Part shown: positions 35,153 to 47,075 of the stretch, one piece after another
Numbering within the stretch: the stretch's first letter is position 1
Layout: the number at the start of each line of letters is the position of its first letter
NCBI RefSeq assembly: GCF_013112485.1
Contig: NZ_JABFHG010000005.1
Coordinates: 248,001 to 312,000 of the forward strand
Length of the DNA: 64,000 nt
Direction of reading: 5' to 3'
DNA from: Roseicella sp. DB1501
GTDB lineage: Bacteria > Pseudomonadota > Alphaproteobacteria > Acetobacterales > Acetobacteraceae
The notes under the pieces: generated by a model
Told to the model about the DNA's origin: nothing
Databases searched by the model: none
Seen by the model: only the letters and a program-made list of their open reading frames with translations
Translations under genes and position numbers: made by a program

Positions 35153-35184
35153 GGGATGCCGCCGGCGTGGCCCGGCGGCATCCC
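35153..35184 (-). terminator. 11-bp perfect hairpin between rseP and bamA
   Basis: GGGATGCCGCC at 35153-35163 pairs with GGCGGCATCCC at 35174-35184 across a 10-nt loop. There is no U-run downstream. It lies 26 bases after the rseP stop and about 90 bases before the bamA start. It could partly end rseP transcripts or stabilise the 5' end of the bamA message. Confidence 0.4.
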
Positions 35185-35209
35185 ATCGGCCGTGGGGCCC
35201 CGCCCGCGC

Positions 35210-36391
35210 TCAACCGAAAAGGCGCGCGACGAAGCGGCCGACGCCGCCCTCGACGATGTCGTTCCTCGAGGCAAAGAGGAACAAGGCGATCAGCAGCGCG
35301 AAGCCGGCCCGGAAGCCGTATTCCTGCACCCGCGGCGGCAGGGGACGGCCGCGGATCGCCTCGGCGGCATAGAACATCAGGTGACCGCCATCGAGGACGG
35401 GAATCGGGAAGAGGTTGAGCAGGCCGAGGCTGACCGAGAGCACGGCCATGAGGTTGACCAGCGCGCCGAAGCCGAGCGAGGCGGCCTCGCCGCTGATCTC
35501 GGCGATGCGGATCGGGCCGCCGAGCTCCTTGGCGCTGCGCTTGCCGACGATCATCTCGCCGATTCCGGCCAGGGTCTGCCAGGTGATGTCGGCGGTCTGC
35601 ACCACGCCGGCCGCGACGGCCGAGACGGGATCGAGCCGCTCGAAGCGCACCGCGCCGCCCTGCACGCCGAGGACGCCGACCGCGCCGCCCGCGCCGCCCG
35701 CGCCTTCGCGCGACTCCGGCACCGCGGTGAGCGTGGTCTCCTCGCCGTCGCGGCGGACCAGCATCGCGATCGACTGGCCAGGGCGCTGCTGCACGTAGCG
35801 CTGCACCTGCTCGAACCGCGTCACCCGATGGTCGTCGAGCGCCAGGATCTCGTCGCCGGCGCGCAGCCCAGCGCGCGCCGCGGCCGAGGACTCGACCACG
35901 GCGGCGAGGCTGGTGTTGCTCACCGGCCGGCCGGAGGTCATGAACAGCCCGGCAAACAGCGCCATGGCCAGCAGGAAATTGGCGATCGGCCCGGCAGCGA
36001 CCACGATCGCCCGGCTGCCCACCGACTTGCCGTGGAAGGTGCGGCCCTCCTGCCAGGTGGCGCGCACCTCGGGCGGCACGTCCTCCGGCGTCTCCTGGCC
36101 ATGCATCTTCACGTAGCCGCCGAGCGGGATCCAGCCGAGGCGCCATTCCGTCCCATGGCGGTCCCGCCCCCGCAGCACGGGCCGGCCGAAGCCGATGGAG
36201 AAGGCCTCGACATGCACGCCGCGCCAGCGCGCCGCGAGGTAATGGCCGAGCTCGTGCACGAAGACCAGCACGCCGAGTACGACGGCAAAGGCGATGAGCG
36301 TGCGCGGCAGGGCCGGCAACGCGTTCCACAGACTACCCAGAAGCTCCAAGGCCCAGCCCTCCAGCCGGCGCTGCCCAGCGTCGGAAATCAC
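35210..36391 (-). CDS. rseP: site-2 zinc metalloprotease RseP
   Basis: 393 residues of the M50 intramembrane protease family, which cleaves anti-sigma factors and signal-peptide remnants within the inner membrane. The zinc motif HELGH is in VLVFVHELGHYLAARW (about 41-56), a PDZ domain lies in the middle (RAGLRAGDEILALDDHRVTR), and the third metal ligand motif is LFPIPVLDGGHLMFY. A Gly-rich stretch (REGAGGAGGAVGVLG) interrupts the PDZ region. The GTG at 36391 is the first in-frame start; a TTG at 36349 would give a form closer to family length. It lies between dxr and bamA, the usual order. Confidence 0.92.
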   Translation of the reverse strand: MISDAGQRRLEGWALELLGSLWNALPALPRTLIAFAVVLGVLVFVHELGHYLAARWRGVHVEAFSIGFGRPVLRGRDRHGTEWRLGWIPLGGYVKMHGQETPEDVPPEVRATWQEGRTFHGKSVGSRAIVVAAGPIANFLLAMALFAGLFMTSGRPVSNTSLAAVVESSAAARAGLRAGDEILALDDHRVTRFEQVQRYVQQRPGQSIAMLVRRDGEETTLTAVPESREGAGGAGGAVGVLGVQGGAVRFERLDPVSAVAAGVVQTADITWQTLAGIGEMIVGKRSAKELGGPIRIAEISGEAASLGFGALVNLMAVLSVSLGLLNLFPIPVLDGGHLMFYAAEAIRGRPLPPRVQEYGFRAGFALLIALFLFASRNDIVEGGVGRFVARLFG

Positions 36392-36427
36392 CCGGTCGGA
36401 AAATCACTCGGTCGGACGCGTCCCGCC

Positions 36428-37591
36428 TCAGGCCGCGGCGCGGCGGGCGGCGATCCGGCCGGCCTCGGCCCGGGCGGCGTCGTCGAGCGCCAGCACCGCA
36501 TCGAGGCCGGGGATGCCCGGCGCGCCGAGGCGCTCGAGCGTCTCCTCCACCACCGCCGCGATGTCGAGGAAGCCCAGGCGGCGGGCCAGGAAGAGCGCGA
36601 CCGCCACCTCGTTCGCGGCATTCAGGATAGTGGGGGCGCCGGCCCCCGCCTGCAACGCCTCCCGCGCCAGGCGCAGCGCCGGGAAGCGGACCGGGTCGGG
36701 GGCGAAGAACTCCAGCCGCCCGAGCGTCGCAAGGTCGAGCCGCGGCAGGCTGACCGGCATGCGCTCCGGCCAGGCCAGGCAATGCGCGATCGGGGTGCGC
36801 ATGTCCGGCGTGCCGAGCTGGGCGAGGATCGAGCCATCGGCATATTGCACCATGCCGTGCACGGTGGATTGCGGATGCACCAGCACCTCGATCCGCGCCT
36901 CGGGCACCGGGAAGAGCCGCGCCGCCTCGATCAGCTCGAGGCCCTTGTTCATCATGGTGGCAGAGTCGATCGAGATCTTCGCCCCCATCGACCAGATCGG
37001 ATGCCGCACCGCCTGCTCCGGCGTCGCGGCCCGCATGGCGGCGGGCTCGGCCGTCCGGAAGGGCCCGCCCGAGGCGGTCAGCACGATCTTCTCGATCATC
37101 GCCGGGTCGCGGGCGTCGAGGGCCTGGAAGATGGCGTTGTGCTCGGAATCGACCGGCAGCAGCCGGGCGCCTGTCCGCGTTGCCTCGGCCAGCACCACCT
37201 CGCCGGCGCAGACCAGCGTCTCCTTGTTGGCCAGCGCCAGGGTGCCGCCGCGGCGCAGCACGGCGAGGGCGGAATGCAGCCCGGCGCTGCCGACGATCGC
37301 CGCCATGGTCCAGTCGACCGGCCGGGCCGCCGCCTCCACCACGGCAGCCGGGCCGGCGGCGGTCTCGATGCCGGTGCCCGCCAGGGCCTCGCGCAGCGCG
37401 GCATGCGCGCCCGGATCGGCGACGACGGCGAGACGCGGCCGCAGCCGTTGCGCCTGGGCGGCCAGAGCCGCCACGTCGCGGCCGGCGACCAGCGCCTCGA
37501 TCGCATAGGCGCCGGGCGCCGCCGCCTCCACCAGGGCCAGGGTGCTGCGCCCGACCGAGCCGGTGCTGCCGAGGATGGTGAGGCGCTTCAT
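36428..37591 (-). CDS. dxr: 1-deoxy-D-xylulose 5-phosphate reductoisomerase
   Basis: 387 residues from MKRLTILGSTGSVG (an ATG four codons upstream at 37603 is also possible). It makes 2-C-methyl-D-erythritol 4-phosphate with NADPH in the non-mevalonate isoprenoid pathway. LTILGSTGSVGRSTLAL is the NADPH-binding loop, LLPVDSEHNAIFQAL holds the metal-binding Asp and Glu residues, and TASGGPFR and HPIWSMGAKISIDSATMMNK are conserved active-site segments. It supplies precursors for UppS encoded two genes upstream in the cluster. Confidence 0.95.
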   Translation of the reverse strand: MKRLTILGSTGSVGRSTLALVEAAAPGAYAIEALVAGRDVAALAAQAQRLRPRLAVVADPGAHAALREALAGTGIETAAGPAAVVEAAARPVDWTMAAIVGSAGLHSALAVLRRGGTLALANKETLVCAGEVVLAEATRTGARLLPVDSEHNAIFQALDARDPAMIEKIVLTASGGPFRTAEPAAMRAATPEQAVRHPIWSMGAKISIDSATMMNKGLELIEAARLFPVPEARIEVLVHPQSTVHGMVQYADGSILAQLGTPDMRTPIAHCLAWPERMPVSLPRLDLATLGRLEFFAPDPVRFPALRLAREALQAGAGAPTILNAANEVAVALFLARRLGFLDIAAVVEETLERLGAPGIPGLDAVLALDDAARAEAGRIAARRAAA

Positions 37592-37827
37592 GGAACCAGC
37601 CATCCGGGACCGTGCCCCGCCATGCAGCCTTCAGACCCCCTTCGCATCGCCCCACTACCCTTGCTTGCCAGGCGCTTCGTCATCCTCGGTCCGGCCGGCG
37701 CCGGAGCCCTGCCCCGCGGGGAGAGCGGAGCGGCAGGCCACCGACATCAATCCCTACAAGACACTAGGCCGGAAGGGGCCCCTCATGGCAGGCCTGGGCC
37801 GGCCTGCGCAAGCGGTCAGACCTCATG

Positions 37828-37849
37828 CCTGTGGCCCTATCGCCACAGG
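37828..37849 (-). terminator. hairpin spanning the cdsA stop codon
   Basis: CCTGTGGC at 37828-37835 pairs with GCCACAGG at 37842-37849, and the cdsA TAG lies in the 6-nt loop. No U-run. The 233-base gap that follows before dxr (37604-37836) is the largest within this part of the cluster; apart from this hairpin I see no gene or clear promoter in it. Confidence 0.4.
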
Positions 37850-38733
37850 GCCGCCCCCGGCCCCAATAGCGCGCCGAGCAGCGCCGCGACCGGCGCCGCG
37901 GCCAGCACCGCATCGAGCCGGTCGAGCAAGCCGCCATGGCCGGGAATGAGGGCGGAGCTGTCCTTCACCTGGAAGCGCCGCTTGATCCAGCTCTCGAACA
38001 GGTCGCCGATCTGGGCCACCACGCCGATCAGGCCGGCGAGCAGCGCGACGCGCCCGAAGGGTGGCGTCGCCCCCTCCACCGCCGCGATGACGAGCAGGGC
38101 GACGAGGATGGCCGAGACCAGCCCGCCGGCGGCGCCGGACCAGGTCTTGTTGGGCGAGATGGCCGGCGCCAGCTTCGGCCCGCCGAAGCGCCGCCCGGCG
38201 ACATAGGCGCCGATATCGCTCGCCCAGACCACGAGGAAGAGGAGCAGCACGTTCCAGCGCCCCACCGCGGCATCGCCGCGCAGATGGATCAGGGCGACGC
38301 CGGCGAGGCCGATATAGAGGATGCCGAAGGCCAGCCAGAAGCCGGAGCGGGCGTGCCCCCCCTGCCCCGGTCTCCGCCCGGATGTCCTCCCGAATGCTCC
38401 TCCATACACCCACAAGCCGAGGAAGCCGCCGGCGAGCAGGGCGAGCGCCCAGCTCCATGCCGCCTCGACCGCAAGGGTGCCGGCGCCGAGCACCAGAAGC
38501 GGCACGGCGAGGCCGGGCAGCCGGCGCGTGGAGAAGCCGCAGAGCCGCACCCATTCCCAGGCGAGCAGCGCCACCGCCGCCGCCATCAGCGCCGCCCAGG
38601 CCTCGGCCCCGAGCCAGATGCAGAGCAGCGCGGCCGGGCCGAGCAGCATGGCGGAGAGGACCCGCTTGCGCAGATCCGGCCAGCGGCTGACGAGGCCGCC
38701 GCCGCGAGAGGGAGGTTCAGCCAGTGCGGGCAC
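37837..38733 (-). CDS. cdsA: phosphatidate cytidylyltransferase CdsA
   Basis: 298 residues, mostly membrane helices. It makes CDP-diacylglycerol from phosphatidic acid and CTP at the inner membrane. The family signature is intact near the C terminus: SWIKRRFQVKDSSALIPGHG followed by GLLDRLD. VVWASDIGAYVAGRRFGGPK and SPNKTWSGAAGG are further conserved parts. The start is a GTG at 38733 overlapping the uppS end by 17 bases, with GGGAG ten bases upstream; a longer frame upstream is Ser/Ala-rich shadow coding. Confidence 0.92.
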   Translation of the reverse strand: MPALAEPPSRGGGLVSRWPDLRKRVLSAMLLGPAALLCIWLGAEAWAALMAAAVALLAWEWVRLCGFSTRRLPGLAVPLLVLGAGTLAVEAAWSWALALLAGGFLGLWVYGGAFGRTSGRRPGQGGHARSGFWLAFGILYIGLAGVALIHLRGDAAVGRWNVLLLFLVVWASDIGAYVAGRRFGGPKLAPAISPNKTWSGAAGGLVSAILVALLVIAAVEGATPPFGRVALLAGLIGVVAQIGDLFESWIKRRFQVKDSSALIPGHGGLLDRLDAVLAAAPVAALLGALLGPGAALWR

Positions 38734-39490
38734 CGTAGCGGCGCTCCCGGCGGCCGAATTCGCGGATGGCCTGGCCGAGGAAATCGGCGCCGTAATCCGG
38801 CCAGAGCACGTCCTGGAAGACGAACTCGGCATAGGCGGCCTGCCAGAGCAGGAAATTCGACAGCCGCTGCTCGCCCGAGGTGCGGATGATCAGGTCCGGA
38901 TCCGGCATGCCGGCGGTGAAGAGCCGGCCGCCGAAGCTCGCCTCGTCCAGGCTGGCGGGGTCGAGCCGGCCATCCCGCACCGCCTCCGCCACCGCCCGCG
39001 CCGCGGCGACGATCTCGCCGCGCCCGCCATAGGACAGGGCGACGGTCAGGTTCAGCCGCGTGCCCTGCGCCGTCTGCGCCTCGGCCCGCTCGATCTCATG
39101 CATGGTCTCCCGGCCGAAGCGGGCGCGGTCGCCGATCACCCGCAGCCGGATGCCCTCCTTGGCCAGCGTCGCCACCTCGGCCCGCAGGTAGAGCCGCAGC
39201 AGGCCGGTGAGCGCCCGCACCTCCTCGATCGGCCGCAGCCAGTTCTCCGAGGAGAAGGCGAAGAGGGTGAGCCAGCCGATGCCTTCCTGGATGCAGGCCT
39301 CGATGGTGCGCCGCACCGCCTCCGCCCCGGCCTTGTGGCCGAGCGGGATGGGCAGGCCGCGCGCCTCGGCCCAGCGGCGGTTGCCGTCCATGATGATGGC
39401 GACATGCGCGGGCGGCCCGGACTGGCCGGGGCGGCGGGGCGCCGCCTCGGCGGCGAGCGGCGCGAGGCTCAGCTTGGGAAGACCGGACAC
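38717..39490 (-). CDS. uppS: undecaprenyl (polyprenyl) diphosphate synthase UppS
   Basis: 257 residues. It adds isopentenyl units in cis to farnesyl diphosphate to make the C55 lipid carrier for cell-wall sugars. HVAIIMDGNRRWAEARGLP contains the catalytic Asp and GNRRW loop; GHKAGAEAVRRTIEACI, TLFAFSSENWLRP and RTSGEQRLSNFLLWQAAYAE are the other conserved blocks. GTG start at 39490, six bases before the end of frr. Cytoplasmic, membrane-associated. Confidence 0.95.
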   Translation of the reverse strand: MSGLPKLSLAPLAAEAAPRRPGQSGPPAHVAIIMDGNRRWAEARGLPIPLGHKAGAEAVRRTIEACIQEGIGWLTLFAFSSENWLRPIEEVRALTGLLRLYLRAEVATLAKEGIRLRVIGDRARFGRETMHEIERAEAQTAQGTRLNLTVALSYGGRGEIVAAARAVAEAVRDGRLDPASLDEASFGGRLFTAGMPDPDLIIRTSGEQRLSNFLLWQAAYAEFVFQDVLWPDYGADFLGQAIREFGRRERRYGARTG

Positions 39491-39496
39491 CGCGGC

Positions 39497-40069
39497 TCAG
39501 ACCTGCCTGATGTCCTTTTCCTTGTCGGCCAGCACCTGATCGACCTGCTTGATGTACTGGTCGGTCAGCTTCTGCACCTCGTCGGACCAGTGCTTGGCGT
39601 CGTCCTGGCTGATCGGCGCCTTCTTGTCCTTCTCCTGCGCCTTGACCTGCTCCATGCCGTCGCGCCGCACGCCGCGGATGGCGACCTTGGCGCTCTCGGC
39701 GTATTTCGCCGCCGTCCGCACCAGCTCGTTGCGGCGCTCCTGGGTCAGCGGCGGCAGCGGCACGCGGATCACCTGGCCCTCGCTCTGCGGGTTGAGGCCG
39801 AGGCCGGAATCGCGGATGGCGATCTCGACCGCCTTCACCACCGACTTGTCCCAGACCTGCACCGACAGCAGGCTCGGCCCAGCGACCGAGACATTGGCCA
39901 CCTGGTTGAGCGGCTGGTTGTTGCCATAGGCCTCGACCCGCACGGGCTCGAGCAGCGCCGGACTGGCCCGGCCGGTGCGCAGGCCGGTGAATTCCTTCTT
40001 GAGCAGCTCGATCGCGCCATCCATGCGGCGCGTCAGGTCCTGCTTCAACGTCTTGAGGTCGGCCGGCAT
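39497..40069 (-). CDS. frr: ribosome recycling factor
   Basis: 190 residues, normal for RRF, which splits post-termination ribosomes with EF-G. LRTGRASPALLEPVRVEAYG is the conserved tip of the long three-helix bundle, and GNNQPLNQVANVSVAG, VIRVPLPPLTQERRNELV and GVRRDGMEQVKAQEKDK are typical. It follows pyrH with an unusual 230-base gap (40070-40299) which is GC-rich and contains no visible gene. Confidence 0.95.
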   Translation of the reverse strand: MPADLKTLKQDLTRRMDGAIELLKKEFTGLRTGRASPALLEPVRVEAYGNNQPLNQVANVSVAGPSLLSVQVWDKSVVKAVEIAIRDSGLGLNPQSEGQVIRVPLPPLTQERRNELVRTAAKYAESAKVAIRGVRRDGMEQVKAQEKDKKAPISQDDAKHWSDEVQKLTDQYIKQVDQVLADKEKDIRQV

Positions 40070-40273
40070 GGCCCCTGCACTCCCGTTCCTCGATCCGCCC
40101 GGCCCGGCATGACCGGGCGCCTGCCCGGATGGCCGCCAGGCGGGCCGGCCCGGCGCCGCCGCGACTCGATGCGGCAGGGCGCCCGGCCCCTGTTTCCGTC
40201 TACCTACCCCCGGCCGGGCCGCCCGCCCAGGGGCGGGATGCGGGCGAGCCGCCCGATCGGCATGTGCCCTACT

Positions 40274-40298
40274 GTCCTGATCTCGAAGTCCTCAGGAC
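40274..40298 (-). terminator. hairpin just after pyrH
   Basis: GTCCTGA at 40274-40280 pairs with TCAGGAC at 40292-40298, two bases from the pyrH stop. Only 7 bp and without a U-run, so at most a weak or protective structure. Confidence 0.3.
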
Positions 40299-40299
40299 C

Positions 40300-41022
40300 C
40301 TAGCTCTCCACGACCGTGGTGAAGTTGCCCTCGCCCTGCATCACCGCGGTGAAGGCGCCCGGCTCGTGGATGTTGAAGACGATGATCGGCAGCTTGTTCT
40401 CGCGGCAGAGCGAGATCGCCGCCGCATCCATCACCGCCAAGTCGCGCGCCAGCATGTCCAGATAGGTGAGCGTCACGTAGCGCTCGGCCTGGGCGTTCTT
40501 GCGCGGGTCCGCCGAATAGACGCCGTCCACCTGGGTGCCCTTCAGCAGCGCGTCGCACTGCATCTCGGCGGCCCGCAGCGCCGCGGCGGTGTCGGTGGTG
40601 AAGAAGGGATTGCCCGTGCCGGCGGCGAAGATGACGACCCGGCCCTTCTCCATGTGCCGGATCGCCCGGCGCCGGATATAGGGCTCGCAGACCGACTGCA
40701 TGGCGATGGCGCTCTGCACCCGGGTCGGCACGCCGACCTTCTCGAGCGCCGACTGCATGGCGAGGGCGTTCATCACAGTCGCCAGCATGCCCATATAGTC
40801 GGCCTGGGCGCGGTCCATGCCGGTGGCGGCGCCCGCGATGCCGCGGAAGATGTTGCCGCCGCCGATGACCAGGCAAACCTCGACGCCGAGCTCGACGACG
40901 CCCCTCACATCCTCCGCTATCCGGCGGCAGGTGTTGGTGTCGAGGCCATAGTCGCCCTGCCCCATCAGTGCCTCGCCGGACACCTTGAGCATGACACGCT
41001 TGTAGCTGGTCTGTTGGCTCAT
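40300..41022 (-). CDS. pyrH: UMP kinase
   Basis: 240 residues of the hexameric amino-acid-kinase-type UMP kinase that phosphorylates UMP to UDP, the entry to all pyrimidine nucleotides. [40 protein letters not shown], and [20 protein letters not shown] are the phosphate- and substrate-binding loops. It has its own probable promoter after the tsf terminator-like hairpin. Cytoplasmic. Confidence 0.96.
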   Translation of the reverse strand: MSQQTSYKRVMLKVSGEALMGQGDYGLDTNTCRRIAEDVRGVVELGVEVCLVIGGGNIFRGIAGAATGMDRAQADYMGMLATVMNALAMQSALEKVGVPTRVQSAIAMQSVCEPYIRRRAIRHMEKGRVVIFAAGTGNPFFTTDTAAALRAAEMQCDALLKGTQVDGVYSADPRKNAQAERYVTLTYLDMLARDLAVMDAAAISLCRENKLPIIVFNIHEPGAFTAVMQGEGNFTTVVES

Positions 41023-41048
41023 TTTGGGTCCGTCACGGCAAGCGGGTG

Positions 41049-41077
41049 AAGTTAGGCACCCGACTAACCCTGGACAA
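41049..41077 (-). promoter_or_regulatory. putative promoter of pyrH
   Basis: On the minus strand, TTGTCC (41077-41072), 17 bases, then TAACTT (41054-41049), ending about 27 bases before the pyrH ATG. It lies just downstream of the tsf hairpin, where a separate promoter would be expected. Confidence 0.4.
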
Positions 41078-41099
41078 GCTCGGGAATCAACAAGGGGAT

Positions 41100-41138
41100 G
41101 CGATGTGGCTGCCGTCTATCGCACGGCAGCCGCATCGC
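41100..41138 (-). terminator. long hairpin between tsf and pyrH
   Basis: GCGATG plus GGCTGCCGT pair with ACGGCAGCC plus CATCGC: 15 pairs with one mismatch around a 7-nt loop. On the minus strand it stands about 20 bases after the tsf stop. No U-run follows, but the stem is strong, so it probably ends or protects rpsB-tsf transcripts. Confidence 0.6.
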
Positions 41139-41160
41139 CCTCCGCTCCCGGGCTGTCCCC

Positions 41161-42081
41161 TCAGGCGGGGCCGGTGCCGGCCGCCGCCGCGACCTCGGTG
41201 GCGAAGTCGGGGCCGACCGGCTTGTCGATGCCCTCGCCGAGCTGGAAGCGGGCGAAGCCGGTGAGGTTGCCGCCGGCCTTGCGGACGATCTCCTTCACCC
41301 GGCTCTCGCCGTCATGCACCCAGACCTGCTCCAGCAGCACCACTTCCTCGTAGTATTTCCGGATCCGGCCCTCGACCATCTTGCCGATGATCGCCTCCGG
41401 CTTGCCCGAGGCGCGGGCCTGCTCGGAGAGCACCGCCTTCTCGCGCTCGAGCGCGGAGGGATCGACGCAGCCGACCTCGAGCGCCTCCGGCCGGGCGGCG
41501 GCGACATGCATGCCGATCTGGCGGCCGAGCGTCTCGAGCGCCTCGATCTCGGAATTGCCCTCGAGCGCGACCAGCACGCCGATCTTGCCGAGGCCCGGCC
41601 GCACGGCGTTGTGCGTGTAGGTGGCGACGACGCCCTTCTCCACCTCGAGGCGCTTGGCGCGGCGGATGTTCATGTTCTCGCCGATGGTGGCGATGAGGCG
41701 CGTCAGCTCCTCGGCCACCGAATGCCGCGTGCCCGGATAGGGGGCCGCCTTCAGCCGCTCCAGATCGTCGCCGACCGAGAGCACCAGCCCCGCCACCTCG
41801 GCGACGAAGCCCTGGAATTGTTCGTTCCGCGCGACGAAATCGGTCTCGGCATTCACCTCGACCATGGCGCCGACCTGCGGCCCGGTGGCGACGCCGACCA
41901 GCCCCTCGGCCGCGACGCGGCCGGACTTCTTGGCGGCGGCGGACAAGCCCTTCTTGCGCAGCCAGTCGATCGCGGCCTCCATGTCGCCATTCGCTTCGAC
42001 CAGCGCCTTCTTGCAGTCCATCATGCCGGCGCCGGTCTTGTCGCGGAGGTCGCGCACCAGCGCGGCGGTGATCTCGGCCAT
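41161..42081 (-). CDS. tsf: elongation factor Ts
   Basis: 306 residues from [14 protein letters not shown]; the longer upstream frame is not credible. It recharges EF-Tu with GTP. The N-terminal UBA-like domain has the conserved [19 protein letters not shown], and the core has [16 protein letters not shown], the contact with EF-Tu. [20 protein letters not shown] is the coiled-coil region. It follows rpsB in the standard order, with a 232-base gap. Confidence 0.96.
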   Translation of the reverse strand: MAEITAALVRDLRDKTGAGMMDCKKALVEANGDMEAAIDWLRKKGLSAAAKKSGRVAAEGLVGVATGPQVGAMVEVNAETDFVARNEQFQGFVAEVAGLVLSVGDDLERLKAAPYPGTRHSVAEELTRLIATIGENMNIRRAKRLEVEKGVVATYTHNAVRPGLGKIGVLVALEGNSEIEALETLGRQIGMHVAAARPEALEVGCVDPSALEREKAVLSEQARASGKPEAIIGKMVEGRIRKYYEEVVLLEQVWVHDGESRVKEIVRKAGGNLTGFARFQLGEGIDKPVGPDFATEVAAAAGTGPA

Positions 42082-42173
42082 GGGTGTCTCCCGTGTCCTG
42101 CCTAATCGAGAGGAGCGGGTCGCGGACGCCGCGGTCCGGGCGCGCGGCCCTGCTCCTGGGAACAATGAGAAGC

Positions 42174-42206
42174 GGCGGGCCGACCTTCCCCGAAGGCCAG
42201 CCCGCC
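42174..42206 (-). promoter_or_regulatory. hairpin in the rpsB-tsf spacer
   Basis: GGCGGGC (42174-42180) with GCCCGCC (42200-42206), plus inner CCTTC/GAAGG with a CCC loop. It lies midway in the rpsB-tsf gap. It may be an attenuator or a processing site that sets the relative amount of the two products. Confidence 0.35.
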
Positions 42207-42313
42207 ATCAAGACGTCCTTGCCGGCCCGGCGACGGCGCCGCCCGGCCGCAACATCCGGTCATGCCCTGGACGGGCCCCGCCGCCAGGCGGCGCGGCCCA
42301 ACCGGGGCGGGCC

Positions 42314-43225
42314 TCAGCCGGCCCGGTTGCCGTCGTCCTCGTTGGCCTGGACCATCGTCTCCAGGCTCTCGGTGTCGAGGCCGGCGGTCGGGCTGGACTG
42401 CGCATCGGCGAGCGCCGGCTCGCCCTCGGTCAGCTCTGGCGCCAGTTCGGGCGCCAGCTCGGCCGCGACATCGGCGGTCAGCTCGGGCTCGGCGGGCAGC
42501 TCCTCGGTGGCGCCGAGATCGACGCCGCTGGCCTGCAGCTCGGCGGAGATGCCGTCGAAGACCGCGCCCGCGACCATGTCGCAATAGAGGTTGATGGCGC
42601 GGATCGCGTCGTCATTGCCCGGGATCGGGAAGGCGACGCCCTGCGGATCGGCGTTCGAATCGACCACGGCGACGACCGGGATGCCGAGCTTGTTGGCCTC
42701 CTCGATCGCCAGCTTCTCCTTCACCACGTCGATGACGAAGATGATGTCCGGCAGGCCGCCCATCTCCTTGATGCCGCCGAGGGCGCGGTCGAGCTTCTCC
42801 TTCTCGCGCGTCAGCATCAGGACCTCCTTCTTGGTGAGGCCCTGGACGTTGCCGGAGAGCTGGTCCTCCATCTGCTTCAGGCGCTTGATGGAGCCGGTGA
42901 TCGTCTTCCAGTTGGTCAGCATGCCGCCGAGCCAGCGGTGGTTGACGTAGTACTGGCCGCAGCGGGTCGCCGCCTCGGCCACATACTCGGCCGCCGCCTT
43001 CTTGGTGCCGACGAAAAGCACGCGGCCGCCGGCGGCGACGACGTCGCGCACGGCGCGCAGGGCCCGGTCCATCATCGGAACGGTCTGCTGCAGGTCCAGG
43101 ATGTGGACCTGGTTGCGCACGCCGAAGATGTAGGGGGCCATGCGCGGGTTCCAGCGCCGCGTATGGTGGCCGAAATGCACACCCGCCTCGAGCAGGGCGC
43201 GCAGGGTGACCTGGGGCATCGCCAT
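42314..43225 (-). CDS. rpsB: 30S ribosomal protein uS2 with acidic C-terminal tail
   Basis: 303 residues. The first 230 match uS2 ([94 protein letters not shown]). The remaining 73 residues are an extra tail with about 18 acidic residues, a single Arg, and a repeated [16 protein letters not shown] pattern. The ATG at 43225 has AAGGA at eight bases; an ATG two codons later is also possible. First gene of the long minus-strand cluster. Confidence 0.95.
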   Translation of the reverse strand: MAMPQVTLRALLEAGVHFGHHTRRWNPRMAPYIFGVRNQVHILDLQQTVPMMDRALRAVRDVVAAGGRVLFVGTKKAAAEYVAEAATRCGQYYVNHRWLGGMLTNWKTITGSIKRLKQMEDQLSGNVQGLTKKEVLMLTREKEKLDRALGGIKEMGGLPDIIFVIDVVKEKLAIEEANKLGIPVVAVVDSNADPQGVAFPIPGNDDAIRAINLYCDMVAGAVFDGISAELQASGVDLGATEELPAEPELTADVAAELAPELAPELTEGEPALADAQSSPTAGLDTESLETMVQANEDDGNRAG

Positions 43226-43476
43226 CGGCGAAATCCTTCCAATCAGTCCGGTTGAGCCTCCGCGGCGCCTTCCTGGATGTCTCCCAGGACCGGACCCGAC
43301 CGATGAGGAAGGGTGCGCCGCGTGCGGATTTGCCGCCGCGGGCTTCCCCACGGCGGCGGCGGGGATATGGCATGCGGCCGACCCCGGGGCAAGACGGCCG
43401 CGGCGCCGGCTGAACGATCAGCGCGATTCCGGACCAGTCATTGCGCCGTCAATATCAGCCTGCCGCTGCCTGTTGC
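43226..43476 (-). other. rpsB leader region
   Basis: No gene seen. On the minus strand it holds a possible promoter (TTGACG at 43452-43447, with a poor -10 at about 43429-43424), a GC-rich hairpin around 43335-43370 (GCCGCCG/CGGCGGC arms), and the rpsB ribosome site. A structured leader would fit the autogenous control by uS2 known in other bacteria, but nothing here proves it. Confidence 0.4.
43424..43452 (-). promoter_or_regulatory. possible rpsB promoter
   Basis: Consensus-like -35 TTGACG, 17-base spacing, weak -10 GAATCG, about 200 bases upstream of the rpsB ATG and downstream of the repeat that follows dnaE. Confidence 0.3.
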
Positions 43477-43571
43477 CCTGCCGCGGCTTCGCCGTGGCAG
43501 GCTGTGACGGATCTTGGGTGGAAGGCAAGCAATCCGGGGTCCCCGCGGCGACGCGCAGCGGCGTCGTGGGG
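43477..43571 (+). repeat. two-hairpin intergenic repeat, copy 4
   Basis: Hairpin 1 at 43477-43501 has 11 pairs (one G/U) around TTC: CCTGCCGCGGC with GCCGTGGCAGG. The linker is 39 nt starting CTGTGACGGA and ending CAATCCGGGGT. Hairpin 2 at 43541-43571 has CCCCGCGGCGACGC and GCGGCGTCGTGGGG arms with one mismatch and a GCA loop. It lies four bases after the dnaE stop, between dnaE and the rpsB promoter region. Confidence 0.88.
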
Positions 43572-43575
43572 AATG

Positions 43576-47028
<3,453 letters not shown>

Positions 47029-47075
47029 GCCGGGCAGGGTAGCATGCCGGTCCGTCTCCCGGCACACTCGCCCGC

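Noticed and set aside
35153-35184. Copy of either repeat family between rseP and bamA
   Set aside because: The hairpin arms (GGGATGCCGCC) share no sequence or spacing with either family.
34874-38206. An open frame of over 1100 codons on the plus strand opposite bamA, rseP and dxr
   Set aside because: It is antisense to three genes with clear motifs on the other strand; the composition is His/Arg/Gly-rich with no domain.
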